DNA of 64,000 nucleotides from Struthio camelus (Eukaryota > Chordata > Aves > Struthioniformes > Struthionidae): contig NC_090952.1 of NCBI RefSeq assembly GCF_040807025.1, positions 4,356,001-4,420,000 on the forward strand, read 5' to 3'. Below the pieces are notes generated by a model. It saw only the letters and a program-made list of their open reading frames with translations. It made no database searches and was not told the DNA's origin. Below are positions 27,204 through 40,300 of this stretch, piece by piece; the first letter of the stretch is position 1; every line of letters starts with the position of its first letter. The position numbers and the translations under genes were made by a program.

Positions 27204-29450
27204 TTGTCCCCAGCAGAGTGGTTTCAGCCCCGACGCAGCGGTTTTGGCCCTGGCGGAGCAGTTTCTGCCCTGACGGAGTTGTTTCAGCAGTGGTGGAGTG
27301 GTTTTGGCCCCGACGCAGTGGTTTTAGGCTCGGCGGAGTGGTTTCAGCCCCGACGCAGTGGTTTCAGGCTCGGCGGAGTGGTTTCAGCCCCGACGCAGTG
27401 GTTTTAGGCTCGGCGGAGTGCTTTTCAGCCCCGACGCAGTGGTTTTAGGCTTGGCGCAGTGTTTTTAATGTCGGCGGAGTGGTTTTGGCCCTGGTGGAAC
27501 GCTTTCAGCCCCGACTGATTGGTTTTGGCCCTGGTGGAGTGGTTTTCGGCCTGACACAGTGCTTTTCAGCCTGACGGAGTGGTTTCTGCCCCGACGGAGT
27601 GGTTTTGGTCCTGGCACAGTGGTTTCCGCCCCGACGCAGTGGCTTTAGGCTCGGCGGAGTGGTTTTAGGCCTGACGCAGTGGTTTTCGCCCTGGCCGGTC
27701 AGTTTTAGCCCTGACGGAGTGCTTTTCGGCTTGGTGGAGTGGTTTTGGCCCTGAGGGAGTTGTTTTAGGCTCGGCAGAGTGGTTTCAGCCCCGACAAAGT
27801 GTTTTTACGCTCGGCGGAGTGTTTTTAGGCTCGGCACAGTACTTTCGGCCCCGACGGTGTGGTTTCGGCCCCGACGGAGCGGTTTTCAGGCTTGGCAGAG
27901 TGGTTTTAAGGTCAGCCGAGTGGTTTTGGCGCTGGCGGAGTGGTTTTAATGTCAGCCGAGTGGTTTTGGCGCTGGCGGAGTGGTTTCAGCCCCGACACAG
28001 TGGTTTTAGGCTTGATGGAGTGGTTTCAACGTCAGCCGAGGGGTTTTGGCCCTGGCGGAGTGGTTTCAGCCCCGACGCAGCGGTTTTGGTCCTGGCACAG
28101 TGGTTGCAGCCCCGACGGAGTGGTTTTAGGCTCGGCGGAGTGGTTTCAGCCCCGACACAGTGGTTTCAGGCTTGATGGAGTGGTTTCAACGTCAGGTGAG
28201 TGGTTTTGGCCCTGGCGGAGTGGTTTCAGCCCCGATGGAGTGGTTTTAGGCTGGCCGGAGTGGTTTTGGCCCCGACGGAGTGGTTTTAGGCTCGGCGGAG
28301 TGGTTTTGGTCCTGACGGAGTGGTTTTAGCTTTGGCAGAGTGGTTTCAGGCTCGGCGGAGTGGTTTCAGCCCCGACACAGTGGTTTCAGCCCTGACACAG
28401 TGGTTTTAGGCTTGATGGAGTGGTTTTGGCCCTGATGGAGTTGTTTTGTCCCCAGCAGAGTGGTTTCAGCCCCGACGCAGTGGTTTTGTCCCTGGCGGAG
28501 CAGTTTCTGCCCTGACGGAGTTGTTTCAGCAGTGGTGGAGTGGTTTTGGCCCCGACGCAGTGGTTTTAGGCTCGGCAGAGTGGTTTTAGGCCCGACGGGG
28601 TGGATTCAGGCTCGGCGGAGTGGTTTCAGCCCCGACGCAGTGGTTTTAGGCTCGGCGGAGTGCTTTTCAGCCCCGATGGAGTGGTTTTAGGCTTGGCGCA
28701 GTGTTTTTAATGTCGGCGGAGTGGTTTTGGCCCTGGTGGAACGCTTTCAGCCCCGACTGATTGGTTTTGGCCCTGGTGGAGTGGTTTTCGGCCTGACACA
28801 GTGCTTTTCAGCCTGACGGAGTGGTTTCTGCCCCGACGGAGTGGTTTTGGTCCTGGCACAGTGGTTTCCGCCCCGACGCAGTGGCTTTAGGCTCGGCGGA
28901 GTGGTTTTAGGCCTGACGCAGTGGTTTTCGCCCTGGCCGGTCAGTTTTAGCCCTGACGGAGTGCTTTTCGGCTTGGTGGAGTGGTTTTGGCCCTGAGGGA
29001 GTTGTTTTAGGCTCGGCAGAGTGGTTTCAGCCCCGACAAAGTGTTTTTACGCTCGGCGGAGTGTTTTTAGGCTCGGCACAGTACTTTCGGCCCCGACGGT
29101 GTGGTTTCGGCCCCGACGGAGCGGTTTTCAGGCTTGGCAGAGTGGTTTTAAGGTCAGCCGAGTGGTTTTGGCGCTGGCGGAGTGGTTTTAATGTCAGCCG
29201 AGTGGTTTTGGCGCTGGCGGAGTGGTTTCAGCCCCGACACAGTGGTTTTAGGCTTGATGGAGTGGTTTCAACGTCAGCCGAGGGGTTTTGGCCCTGGCAG
29301 AGTGATTTCAGCCCCGACGCAGCGGTTTTGGTCCTGGCACAGTGGTTGCAGCCCCGACGGAGTGGTTTTAGGCTCGGCGGAGTGGTTTCAGCCCCGACAC
29401 AGTGGTTTCAGGCTTGATGGAGTGGTTTCAACGTCAGGTGAGTGGTTTCA
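27204..29450 (+). repeat. 1,242-bp higher-order repeat, two units
   Basis: The rare marker GGCTCGGCACAGTACTTTCG follows 27819 and again 29061, exactly 1,242 bp apart (62 monomers plus 2 bp); CTTTTCAGCCCC at 27421 and 28663 shows the same spacing. The two units are nearly identical monomer by monomer. Confidence 0.85.
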
Positions 29451-31630
29451 GCCCTGACGGAGTGGTTTTCGGGGTGACACAGTGCTTTTAAGCCTGACGG
29501 AGCGGTTTCTGCCCCAGCACAGTGGTTTCAGCCCCGACGGAGTGGTTTTAAGGTCAGCCGAGTGATTTTGGCCCCGTCGGAGTTTTTTTAGGCTCGGCAG
29601 AGTGGTTTTAGGCCTGACGGAGAGGTTTCAGGCTCGGCGCAGTGGTTTCAGCCCAGACGCACTGGTTTCAGCCCTGACGCACTGTTTTTAGGCTTGATGG
29701 AGTGGTTTTGGCCCTGACGGAGTTTTTTTGTCCCCGGCAGAGTGGTTTCAGCCCCGACGCAGCGGTTTTAGGCTTGGCGGAGTGATTTTCGCCCTGACGG
29801 AGTTGTTTTAGGCTCGGCAGAGTGATTTCGGCCCCGACGGGGTGGTTTCAGGCTCGGCGCAGTGGTTTCGGCCCCGACGCAGTGGTTTCAGGCTCGGCGG
29901 AGTGGTTTCAGCCCCGACGCAGTCGTTTTAGGCTCGGCGGCGTGGTTTCAGCCCCGATGGAGTGGTTTTAGGCTTGGCGCAGTGGTCTTAATGTCGGCGG
30001 AGTGGTTTCAGCCCCGACGGAATGGTTTCAGGCTCGGCGGAGTGGTTTCAGCTCCGACGCAGAGGTTTTAGGCTTGATGGAGTGGTTTCAACGTCAGCCG
30101 AGTGGTTTTAGCCCTGGCAGAGTGGTTTCAAACCCGATGGAGTGGTTTTTGGCTTGCCGGAGTGGTTTCAGCACTGGTGGAGTGGTTTTGGCCCTGACGG
30201 AGTTGTTTTAGGCCTGATGCAGTGGTTTCAGCCCCGACGCAGTGGTTTTAGGCTTGATGCAGTGCTTTCAGCCCCGACACAGTGGTTTTAGGCTCGGCGG
30301 AGTGGTTTTCGGCCCCGACGGGGTGGTTTCAGCACTGGTGGAGTGGTTTTGGCCCTCACGGAGTTGTTTTAGGCCTGATGGAGTGGTTTCCGCCCCGACG
30401 CAGTGGTTTTAGGCTCGGCGGAGTGGTTTCCGCCCCGACACAGTCGTTTTAGGCTTGATGGAGTGGTTTCAACGTCAGCCGAGGGGTTTTGGCCCTGGCG
30501 GAGTGGTTTCAGCCCCGACGCAGCGGTTTTGGTCCTGGCACAGTGGTTTCAGCCCCGACGCAGTGGTTTTAGGCTCGGCGGAGTGGTTTCAGTCCCGACG
30601 CAGTGGTTTTAGGCCTGATGGAGTGGTTTTAGGCTTGGTGGAGCGGTTTCAGCCCCGACGCTCTGCTTTTAGGCTCGGCGGCGTGGTTTTGGCCCTCACA
30701 GAGTGGTTTCAGGCTTGGCGGAGTGGTTTCAGGCTTGGCGGAGTGGTTTCGGACTTGGCGGAGTGGTTTCAGCCCCGACAGAGAGGTTTTAGGCTTGATG
30801 GAGTGGTTTCAGCTCCGACGCAGTGGTTTTAGGCTTGATGGAGTGGTTTTAAGGTCAGCCGAGTGGTTTTGGCCCTGGCAGAGTGGTTTCAGCCCCGACG
30901 CAGTGGTTTTAGGCTTGCCGGAGTGGTTTTGGCCCTGACGGAGTGGTTTTGGCCCTGACGGAGTTGTTTTAGGCCTGATGCAGTGGTTTCAGCCCCAACA
31001 CAGTGGTTTTAGGCTCGGCGGAGTGGTTTCAGCCCCGACGGAGTGGTTTTAGGCTTGGCGGAGTGGTTTCAGCCCCGACGCAGTGGTTTTAGGCTCGGTG
31101 GAGTGGTTTCAGCACTGGTGGAGTGGTTTTGGCCCTGACGGAGTTGTTTTAGGCTTGGCGGAGTGGTTTCAGCCCCGACGCAGTGGTTTTAGGCTTGGCG
31201 GAGTGGTTTCAGCCCCGACGGAGTGGTTTTAGGCTTGGCGGAGTGGTTTCAGCCCCGACGCAGTGGTTTTAGGCTTGGCGCAGTGGTCTTAATGTCGACG
31301 GAGTGGTTTCAGCCCTGACGCAGTGGTTTTCGGGGTGACACAGTGCTTTTAAGCCTGACGGAGCAGTTTCTGCCCCAGCACAGTGGTTTCAGCCCCAACG
31401 GAGTGGTTTTAAGGTCAGCCGAGTGGTATTGGCCCTGGCGGAGTGGTTTCAGCCTCGATGGAATGGTTTTAGGCTTGCCAGAGTGGTTTTGGCCCTGACG
31501 GAGTTGTTTTAGGCCTGATGGAGTGGTTTCAGCCCCGACGCAGTGGTTTTAGGCTTGATGGAGTGGTTTTAAGGTCAGCCGAGTGGTATTGGCCCTGGCG
31601 GAGTGGTTTCAGCCTCGATGGAATGGTTTT

Positions 31631-31770
31631 GGCCCTGACGGAGTGGTTTTGGCCCTGACGGAGTGGTTTTGGCCCTGACGGAGTGGTTTTGGCCCTGACG
31701 GAGTGGTTTTGGCCCTGACGGAGTGGTTTTGGCCCTGACGGAGTGGTTTTGGCCCTGACGGAGTTGTTTT
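31631..31770 (+). repeat. Local homogeneous run of ggccctgacggagtggtttt
   Basis: Seven consecutive identical 20-bp monomers, apart from a changed base in the last. The duplicated image near 42177-42316 also has seven, one carrying a GTTATGG substitution, and a related run near 51681-51780 has five. Confidence 0.85.
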
Positions 31771-34388
31771 AGGCCTGATGGAGTGGTTTCAGCCCCGACG
31801 CAGTGGTTTTAGGCTCGGCGGAGTGGTTTCAGCCCCGACGCAGTGGTTTTAGGCTCGGCGGAGTGGTTTTAGGCTCGGCGGAGTGGTTTCAGCCCCGACG
31901 CAGTGGTTTTAGGCTCGGCGGAGTGCTTTCAGCCCCGACGGAGTGGTTTTAGGCTCGGCGGAGTGGTTTCAGCCCCGACGGAGTGGTTTCAGCCCCGACG
32001 GAGTGGTTTCAGCCCCGACGGAGTTGTTTTAGGCCTGATGCAGTGGTTTCAGCCCCGACGCAGCGGTTTTGGTCCTGGCACAGTGGTTGCAGCCCCGACG
32101 GAGTGGTTTTAGGCTCGGCGGAGTGGTTTCAGCCCCGACACAGTGGTTTCAGGCTTGATGGAGTGGTTTCAACGTCAGGTGAGTGGTTTCAGCCCTGACG
32201 GAGTGGTTTTCGGGGTGACACAGTGCTTTTAAGCCTGACGGAGCGGTTTCTGCCCCAGCACAGTGGTTTCAGCCCCGACGGAGTGGTTTTAAGGTCAGCC
32301 GAGTGATTTTGGCCCCGTCGGAGTTTTTTTAGGCTCGGCAGAGTGGTTTTAGGCCTGACGGAGAGGTTTCAGGCTCGGCGCAGTGGTTTCAGCCCAGACG
32401 CACTGGTTTCAGCCCTGACGCACTGTTTTTAGGCTTGATGGAGTGGTTTTGGCCCTGACGGAGTTTTTTTGTCCCCGGCAGAGTGGTTTCAGCCCCGACG
32501 CAGCGGTTTCAGGCTCGGCGGAGTGATTTTCGCCCTGACGGAGTTGTTTTAGGCTCGGCAGAGTGATTTCGGCCCCGACGGGGTGGTTTCAGGCTCGGCG
32601 CAGTGGTTTCGGCCCCGACGCAGTGGTTTCAGGCTCGGCGGAGTGGTTTCAGCCCCGACGGAATGGTTTCAGGCTCGGCGGAGTGGTTTCAGCTCCGACG
32701 CAGAGGTTTTAGGCTTGATGGAGTGGTTTCAACGTCAGCCGAGTGGTTTTAGCCCTGGCGGAGTGGTTTCAAACCCGATGGAGTGGTTTTTGGCTTGCCG
32801 GAGTGGTTTCAGCACTGGTGGAGTGGTTTTGGCCCTGACGGAGTTGTTTTAGGCCTGATGCAGTGGTTTCAGCCCCGACGCAGTGGTTTTAGGCTTGGCG
32901 GAGTGGTTTCAGCCCCGACGGAGTGGTTTTAGGCTTGGCGGAGTGGTTTCAGCCCCGACGGAGTGGTTTTAGGCTCGGCGGAGTGGTTTCAGCCCCGACG
33001 CAGTGGTTTTAGGCTCTGCGGAGTGGTTTTGGCCCTGACGGAGTGGTTTTAGCCCCGGCGGAGTGGTTTTAGGCTTGGCGCAGTGGTTTCGGCCCCGACG
33101 GAGTTGTTTTAGGCTCGGTGGAGTGGTTTCAGCCCCAACGGAGTGGTTTTAAGGTCAGCGGAATGGTTTTGGCCCTCGCGGAGTCGTTTCAGCCCTGACG
33201 CACTGGTTTTAGGCTTGATGGAGTGGATTTCCCCCTGACGGAGTGGTTTCAGCCCCGACGGAGTGGTTTCGGCCCCGACGGAGTGGTTTTAGGCTTGGCA
33301 GAGTGATTTCAGCCCCGACGGAGTGGTTTTAGGCTTGGCGCAGTGGTTTTAATGTCGGCGGAGTGGTTTTGGCCCTGGTGCAGTGGTTTTCAGCGTGACG
33401 CAGTGCTTTTCAGCCTGACGGAGTGGTTTCAGCCCCGACGGAGTGGTTTTGGTCTTGGCACAGTGCTTTCCGCCCCGACGCATTGGCTTTAGGCTCAGCG
33501 GAGTGGTTTTAGGCTCGGCGCAGTGGTTTCCGCCCTGACGGAGGGGTTTTAGCCTCAGCGGAGTGGTTTTAGTCCTGACGGAGTGGTTTTAGGCTTGGCA
33601 GAGGGGTTTTAGGCTTGGCAGAGTGGTCTTAATGTCGGCAGAGTGGTTTTGGCCCTGGTGGAGTGGTTTTCGGCCTGACACAGTGCTTTTCAGCCTGACG
33701 CAGCAGTTTCCGCCCCAGCACAGTGGTTTCAGCCCCAACGGAGTAGTTTTAGGCTTTATGGAGTGGTTTGAAGGTCAGCCGAGTGGTTTCAGCCCCGACG
33801 GGGTGGTTTCATCCGGGACGGATTCGTTTCGGTCCTGCCACAGTGGTTTCAGGCCCGACGGAGTAGTTTCAGCCTCAGCGGAGTGGTTTCGGCCTCGTCC
33901 GTGTGGTTTCAGGCTTGCCGGAGTGGTTTCGGCCCCGACGCAGTGGTTTTAGGCTCGGCGGAGTGGTTTCAGCCCCGACACAGTGGTTTTAGGCTTGATG
34001 GAGTGGTTTCAACGTCAGCCGAGGGGTTTTGGCCCTGGCGGAGTGGTTTCAGCCCCGACGCAGCGGTTTTGGTCCTGGCACAGTGGTTGCAGCCCCGACG
34101 GAGTGGTTTTAGGCTCGGCGGAGTGGTTTCAGCCCCGACACAGTGGTTTCAGGCTTGATGGAGTGGTTTCAACGTCAGGTGAGTGGTTTTGGCCCTGGCG
34201 GAGTGGTTTCAGCCCCGATGGAGTGGTTTTAGGCTTGCCGGAGTGGTTTTGGCCCTGACGGAGTGGTTTTAGGCTCGGCGGAGTGGTTTTGGCCCCGACG
34301 CAGTGGTTTTAGGCTCGGCGGAGTGGTTTCAGCACTGCTGGAGTGGTTTTGGCCCTGACGGAGTGGTTTTAGTCCTGATGCAGTGGTT

Positions 34389-37300
34389 TCAGCCCCGGCG
34401 CAGTGGTTTTTGGCTTTGTGGAGTGGTTTCGGTCCCGGTGCAGTGGTTTCAAGGTCAGACGCGTGGTTTTAAGGTCAGACGCGTGGTTTTAAGGTCAGAC
34501 GCGTGGTTTTAAGGTCAGACGCGTGGTTTTAAGGTCAGACGCGTGGTTTCAGCCGTGATGCAGTGGTTTTTGGCTTTGTGGAGTGGTTTCGGCCCCGGCG
34601 CAGTGGTTTCGGCCCCGGCGCAGTGGTTTTAAGGTCAGACGAGTGGTTTTAAGGTCAGACGAGTGGTTTCAGCCCTGATGCAGTGGTTTTTGGCTTTGTG
34701 GAGTGGTTTCGGCCCCGGCGCAGTGGTTTCGGCCCCGGCGCAGTGGTTTTAAGGTCAGACGAGTGGTTTTAAGGTCAGACGAGTGGTTTTAAGGTCAGAC
34801 GAGTGGTTTCAGCCCTGATGCAGTGGTTTTTGGCTTTGTGGAGTGGTTTCAGCCCTGACGGAGTGGTTTTAGGCTCGGCGGAGTGGTTTCGGCCCCGACG
34901 CAGTGGTTTTAGGCTTGCCAGAGTGGTTTCAGCCCCGGTGGAGTGGTTTTAGGCTCGGCGGAGTGGTTTCAGCCCCGACGGAGTGGTTTCAGGCTCGGCG
35001 GAGTGGTTTCAGCTGCGATGGAGTGGTTTTAGGCTCGGCGCAGTGGTTTTAATGTCGGCGGAGTGGTTTTGGCCCTGGTGGAACGCTTTCAGCCCCGACG
35101 GAGTGGTTTTCGGCCTGATGCAGTGCTTTTCAGCCTGACAGTGTGGTTTCCGCCCCGACGGAGTGGTTTTGGTCCTGGCACAGTGGTTTCAGCCCCACGG
35201 AGTGGCTTTAGGCTCAGCGGAGTGGTTTTAGTCCTGACGGAGTGGTTTTAGGCTTGGCAGAGTGCTTTTAGGCTTGGTGGAGTGGTCTTAATGTCGGCAG
35301 AGTGGTTTTGGCCCTGGTGGAGTGGTTTTCGACCTGACACAGTGCTTTTCAGCCTGACGGAGCAGTTTCCACCCCAGCACAGTGGTTTCAGCCCCGACGG
35401 AGTGGTTTCAGGCTTGGCGGAGTGCTTTCAGCCCTGATGCAGTGGTTTCGGCTGCAGCGCAGTGGTTTTAAGGTCAGACGAGTGGTTTTAAGGTCAGACG
35501 AGTGGTTTCAGGGTCAGACGAGTGGTTTCAGCCCTGATGCAGTGGTTTTTGGCTTTGTGGAGTGGTTTCAGCCCTGACGGAGTGGTTTTAGGCTCGGCGG
35601 AGTGATGACGGCCCCGACGGAGTGGTTTCAGGCTCGGCGGAGTGATTTCAGCCCCGACGGAGTGGTTTCAGGCTCGGCGGAGTGATTTCAGCCCCGACGG
35701 AGTGGTTTCAGGCTCGGCGGAGTGCTTTCAGCCCCGACGGAGTGGTTTTAGGCTCGGCGGAGTGCTTTCAGCCCCGACGGAGTGGTTTTCGGCTTGGCGC
35801 AGTGGTTTTAATGTCGGCGGAGTGGTTTTAGGCTCGGTGGAGTGCTTTTCGGCCTGACGCAGTGGTTTACAGCCTGACGGAGCAGTTTCGGCCCCGGCGC
35901 AGTGGTTTTTGGCTCGGCGGAGTGGTTTCAGCCCCGACACAGTGGTTTCAGGCTTGATGGAGTGGTTTCAACGTCAGGTGAGTGGTTTTGGCCCTGGCGG
36001 AGTGGTTTCAGCCCCGATGGAGTGGTTTTAGGCTTGCCGGAGTGGTTTTGGCCCTGACGGAGTGCTTTCGGCCCCGGCGGAGTGGTTTTAGGCTCGGCAG
36101 AGTGATTTTGGTCCTGACGGAGTGGTTTTAGCTTTGGCAGAGTGGTTTGAGCCCCGACGTAGTGGTTTCAGGCTTGGCGGAGTGGTTTCAGCCCCGACGC
36201 AGTGGTTTTAGTCTTGATGGAGTGGTTTCAACGTCAGGTGAGTGGTTTTGGCCCTGGCGGAGTGGTTTCAGCCCCGATGGAGTGGTTTTAGGCTTGCCGG
36301 AGTGGTTTTGGCCCTGACGGAGTGGTTTTAGGCTCGGCGGAGTGGTTTTGGTCCTGACGGAGTGGTTTTAGCTTTGGCAGAGTGGTTTCAGCCCTGACGC
36401 AGTGGTTTCAGGCTTGGCGGAGTGGTTTCAGCCCCGACGCAGTGGTTTCAGCCCTGACGCAGTGGTTTTAGGCTTGATGGAGTGGTTTTGGCCCTGACGG
36501 AGTTGTTTTGTCCCCAGCAGAGTGGTTTCAGCCCCGACGCAGCGGTTTTGGCCCTGGCGGAGCAGTTTCTGCCCTGACGGAGTTGTTTCAGCAGTGGTGG
36601 AGTGGTTTTGGCCCCGACGCAGTGGTTTTAGGCTCGGCGGAGTGGTTTCAGCCCCGACGCAGTGGTTTCAGGCTCGGCGGAGTGGTTTCAGCCCCGACGC
36701 AGTGGTTTTAGGCTCGGCGGAGTGCTTTTCAGCCCCGACGCAGTGGTTTTAGGCTTGGCGCAGTGTTTTTAATGTCGGCGGAGTGGTTTTGGCCCTGGTG
36801 GAACGCTTTCAGCCCCGACTGATTGGTTTTGGCCCTGGTGGAGTGGTTTTCGGCCTGACACAGTGCTTTTCAGCCTGACGGAGTGGTTTCTGCCCCGACG
36901 GAGTGGTTTTGGTCCTGGCACAGTGGTTTCCGCCCCGACGCAGTGGCTTTAGGCTCGGCGGAGTGGTTTTAGGCCTGACGCAGTGGTTTTCGCCCTGGCC
37001 GGTCAGTTTTAGCCCTGACGGAGTGCTTTTCGGCTTGGTGGAGTGGTTTTGGCCCTGAGGGAGTTGTTTTAGGCTCGGCAGAGTGGTTTCAGCCCCGACA
37101 AAGTGTTTTTACGCTCGGCGGAGTGTTTTTAGGCTCGGCACAGTACTTTCGGCCCCGACGGTGTGGTTTCGGCCCCGACGGAGCGGTTTTCAGGCTTGGC
37201 AGAGTGGTTTTAAGGTCAGCCGAGTGGTTTTGGCGCTGGCGGAGTGGTTTTAATGTCAGCCGAGTGGTTTTGGCGCTGGCGGAGTGGTTTCAGCCCCGAC

Positions 37301-40300
37301 ACAGTGGTTTCAGGCTTGATGGAGTGGTTTCAACGTCAGCCGAGGGGTTTTGGCCCTGGCGGAGTGGTTTCAGCCCCGACGCAGCGGTTTTGGTCCTGGC
37401 ACAGTGGTTGCAGCCCCGACGGAGTGGTTTTAGGCTCGGCGGAGTGGTTTCAGCCCCGACACAGTGGTTTCAGGCTTGATGGAGTGGTTTCAACGTCAGG
37501 TGAGTGGTTTTGGCCCTGGCGGAGTGGTTTCAGCCCCGATGGAGTGGTTTTAGGCTTGCCGGAGTGGTTTTGGCCCCGACGGAGTGGTTTTAGGCTCGGC
37601 GGAGTGGTTTTGGTCCTGACGGAGTGGTTTTAGCTTTGGCAGAGTGGTTTCAGGCTCGGCGGAGTGGTTTCAGCCCCGACACAGTGGTTTCAGCCCTGAC
37701 ACAGTGGTTTTAGGCTTGATGGAGTGGTTTTGGCCCTGACGGAGTTGTTTTGTCCCCAGCAGAGTGGTTTCAGCCCCGACGCAGTGGTTTTGTCCCTGGC
37801 GGAGCAGTTTCTGCCCTGACGGAGTTGTTTCAGCAGTGGTGGAGTGGTTTTGGCCCCGACGCAGTGGTTTTAGGCTCGGCAGAGTGGTTTTAGGCCCGAC
37901 GGGGTGGATTCAGGCTCGGCGGAGTGGTTTCAGCCCCGACGCAGTGGTTTTAGGCTCGGCGGAGTGCTTTTCAGCCCCGATGGAGTGGTTTTAGGCTTGG
38001 CGCAGTGTTTTTAATGTCGGCGGAGTGGTTTTGGCCCTGGTGGAACGCTTTCAGCCCCGACTGATTGGTTTTGGCCCTGGTGGAGTGGTTTTCGGCCTGA
38101 CACAGTGCTTTTCAGCCTGACGGAGTGGTTTCTGCCCCGACGGAGTGGTTTTGGTCCTGGCACAGTGGTTTCCGCCCCGACGCAGTGGCTTTAGGCTCGG
38201 CGGAGTGGTTTTAGGCCTGACGCAGTGGTTTTCGCCCTGGCCGGTCAGTTTTAGCCCTGACGGAGTGCTTTTCGGCTTGGTGGAGTGGTTTTGGCCCTGA
38301 GGGAGTTGTTTTAGGCTCGGCAGAGTGGTTTCAGCCCCGACAAAGTGTTTTTACGCTCGGCGGAGTGTTTTTAGGCTCGGCACAGTACTTTCGGCCCCGA
38401 CGGTGTGGTTTCGGCCCCGACGGAGCGGTTTTCAGGCTTGGCAGAGTGGTTTTAAGGTCAGCCGAGTGGTTTTGGCGCTGGCGGAGTGGTTTTAATGTCA
38501 GCCGAGTGGTTTTGGCGCTGGCGGAGTGGTTTCAGCCCCGACACAGTGGTTTCAGGCTTGATGGAGTGGTTTCAACGTCAGCCGAGGGGTTTTGGCCCTG
38601 GCAGAGTGATTTCAGCCCCGACGCAGCGGTTTTGGTCCTGGCACAGTGGTTGCAGCCCCGACGGAGTGGTTTTAGGCTCGGCGGAGTGGTTTCAGCCCCG
38701 ACACAGTGGTTTCAGGCTTGATGGAGTGGTTTCAACGTCAGGTGAGTGGTTTTGGCCCTGGCGGAGTGGTTTCAGCCCTGATGGAGTGGTTTTAGGCTCG
38801 GCGGAGTGGTTTTGGCCCCGACGGAGTGGTTTTAGGCTCGGCGGAGTGGTTTTGGTCCTGACGGAGTGGTTTTAGCTTTGGCAGAGTGGTTTCAGGCTCG
38901 GCGGAGTGGTTTCAGCCCCGACACAGTGGTTTCAGCCCTGACGCAGTGGTTTTAGGCTTGATGGAGTGGTTTTGGCCCTGACGGAGTTGTTTTGTCCCCA
39001 GCAGAGTGGTTTCAGCCCCGACGCAGCGGTTTTGGCCCTGGCGGAGCAGTTTCTGCCCTGACGGAGTTGTTTCAGCAGTGGTGGAGTGGTTTTGGCCCCG
39101 ACGCAGTGGTTTTAGGCTCGGCGGAGTGGTTTTAGACCCGACGCAGTGGTTTCAGGCTCGGCGGAGTGGTTTCAGCCCCGACGCAGTGGTTTTAGGCTCG
39201 GCGGAGTGCTTTTCAGCCCCGATGGAGTGGTTTTAGGCTTGGCGCAGTGTTTTTAATGTCGGCGGAGTGGTTTTGGCCCTGGTGGAACGCTTTCAGCCCC
39301 GACTGATTGGTTTTGGCCCTGGTGGAGTGGTTTTCGGCCTGACACAGTGCTTTTCAGCCTGACGGAGTGGTTTCTGCCCCGACGGAGTGGTTTTGGTCCT
39401 GGCACAGTGGTTTCCGCCCCGACGCAGTGGCTTTAGGCTCGGCGGAGTGGTTTTAGGCCTGACGCAGTGGTTTTCGCCCTGGCCGGTCAGTTTTAGCCCT
39501 GACGGAGTGCTTTTCGGCTTGGTGGAGTGGTTTTGGCCCTGAGGGAGTTGTTTTAGGCTCGGCAGAGTGGTTTCAGCCCCGACAAAGTGTTTTTACGCTC
39601 GGCGGAGTGTTTTTAGGCTCGGCACAGTACTTTCGGCCCCGACGGTGTGGTTTCGGCCCCGACGGAGCGGTTTTCAGGCTTGGCAGAGTGGTTTTAAGGT
39701 CAGCCGAGTGGTTTTGGCGCTGGCGGAGTGGTTTTAATGTCAGCCGAGTGGTTTTGGCGCTGGCGGAGTGGTTTCAGCCCCGACACAGTGGTTTCAGGCT
39801 TGATGGAGTGGTTTCAACGTCAGCCGAGGGGTTTTGGCCCTGGCGGAGTGGTTTCAGCCCCGACGCAGCGGTTTTGGTCCTGGCACAGTGGTTGCAGCCC
39901 CGACGGAGTGGTTTTAGGCTCGGCGGAGTGGTTTCAGCCCCGACACAGTGGTTTCAGGCTTGATGGAGTGGTTTCAACGTCAGGTGAGTGGTTTCAGCCC
40001 TGACGGAGTGGTTTTCGGGGTGACACAGTGCTTTTAAGCCTGACGGAGCGGTTTCTGCCCCAGCACAGTGGTTTCAGCCCCGACGGAGTGGTTTTAAGGT
40101 CAGCCGAGTGATTTTGGCCCCGTCGGAGTTTTTTTAGGCTCGGCAGAGTGGTTTTAGGCCTGACGGAGAGGTTTCAGGCTCGGCGCAGTGGTTTCAGCCC
40201 AGACGCACTGGTTTCAGCCCTGACGCACTGTTTTTAGGCTTGATGGAGTGGTTTTGGCCCTGACGGAGTTTTTTTGTCCCCGGCAGAGTGGTTTCAGCCC

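Larger units (their letters stand above)
25085..34388 (+). repeat. Large tandem duplication, copy 1 (9,304 bp)
   Basis: Landmarks recur at a constant offset of 9,304 bp: 25759/35063, 26338/35642, 27204/36508, 27819/37123, 28460/37764 and 29061/38365. After that the offset is 10,546 and then 10,526 bp, because copy 2 has one extra 1,242-bp unit and a local monomer difference. Compared stretches differ by only scattered single bases. The left breakpoint is near 25085, within a TTTCAGCCCC monomer. Confidence 0.85.
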
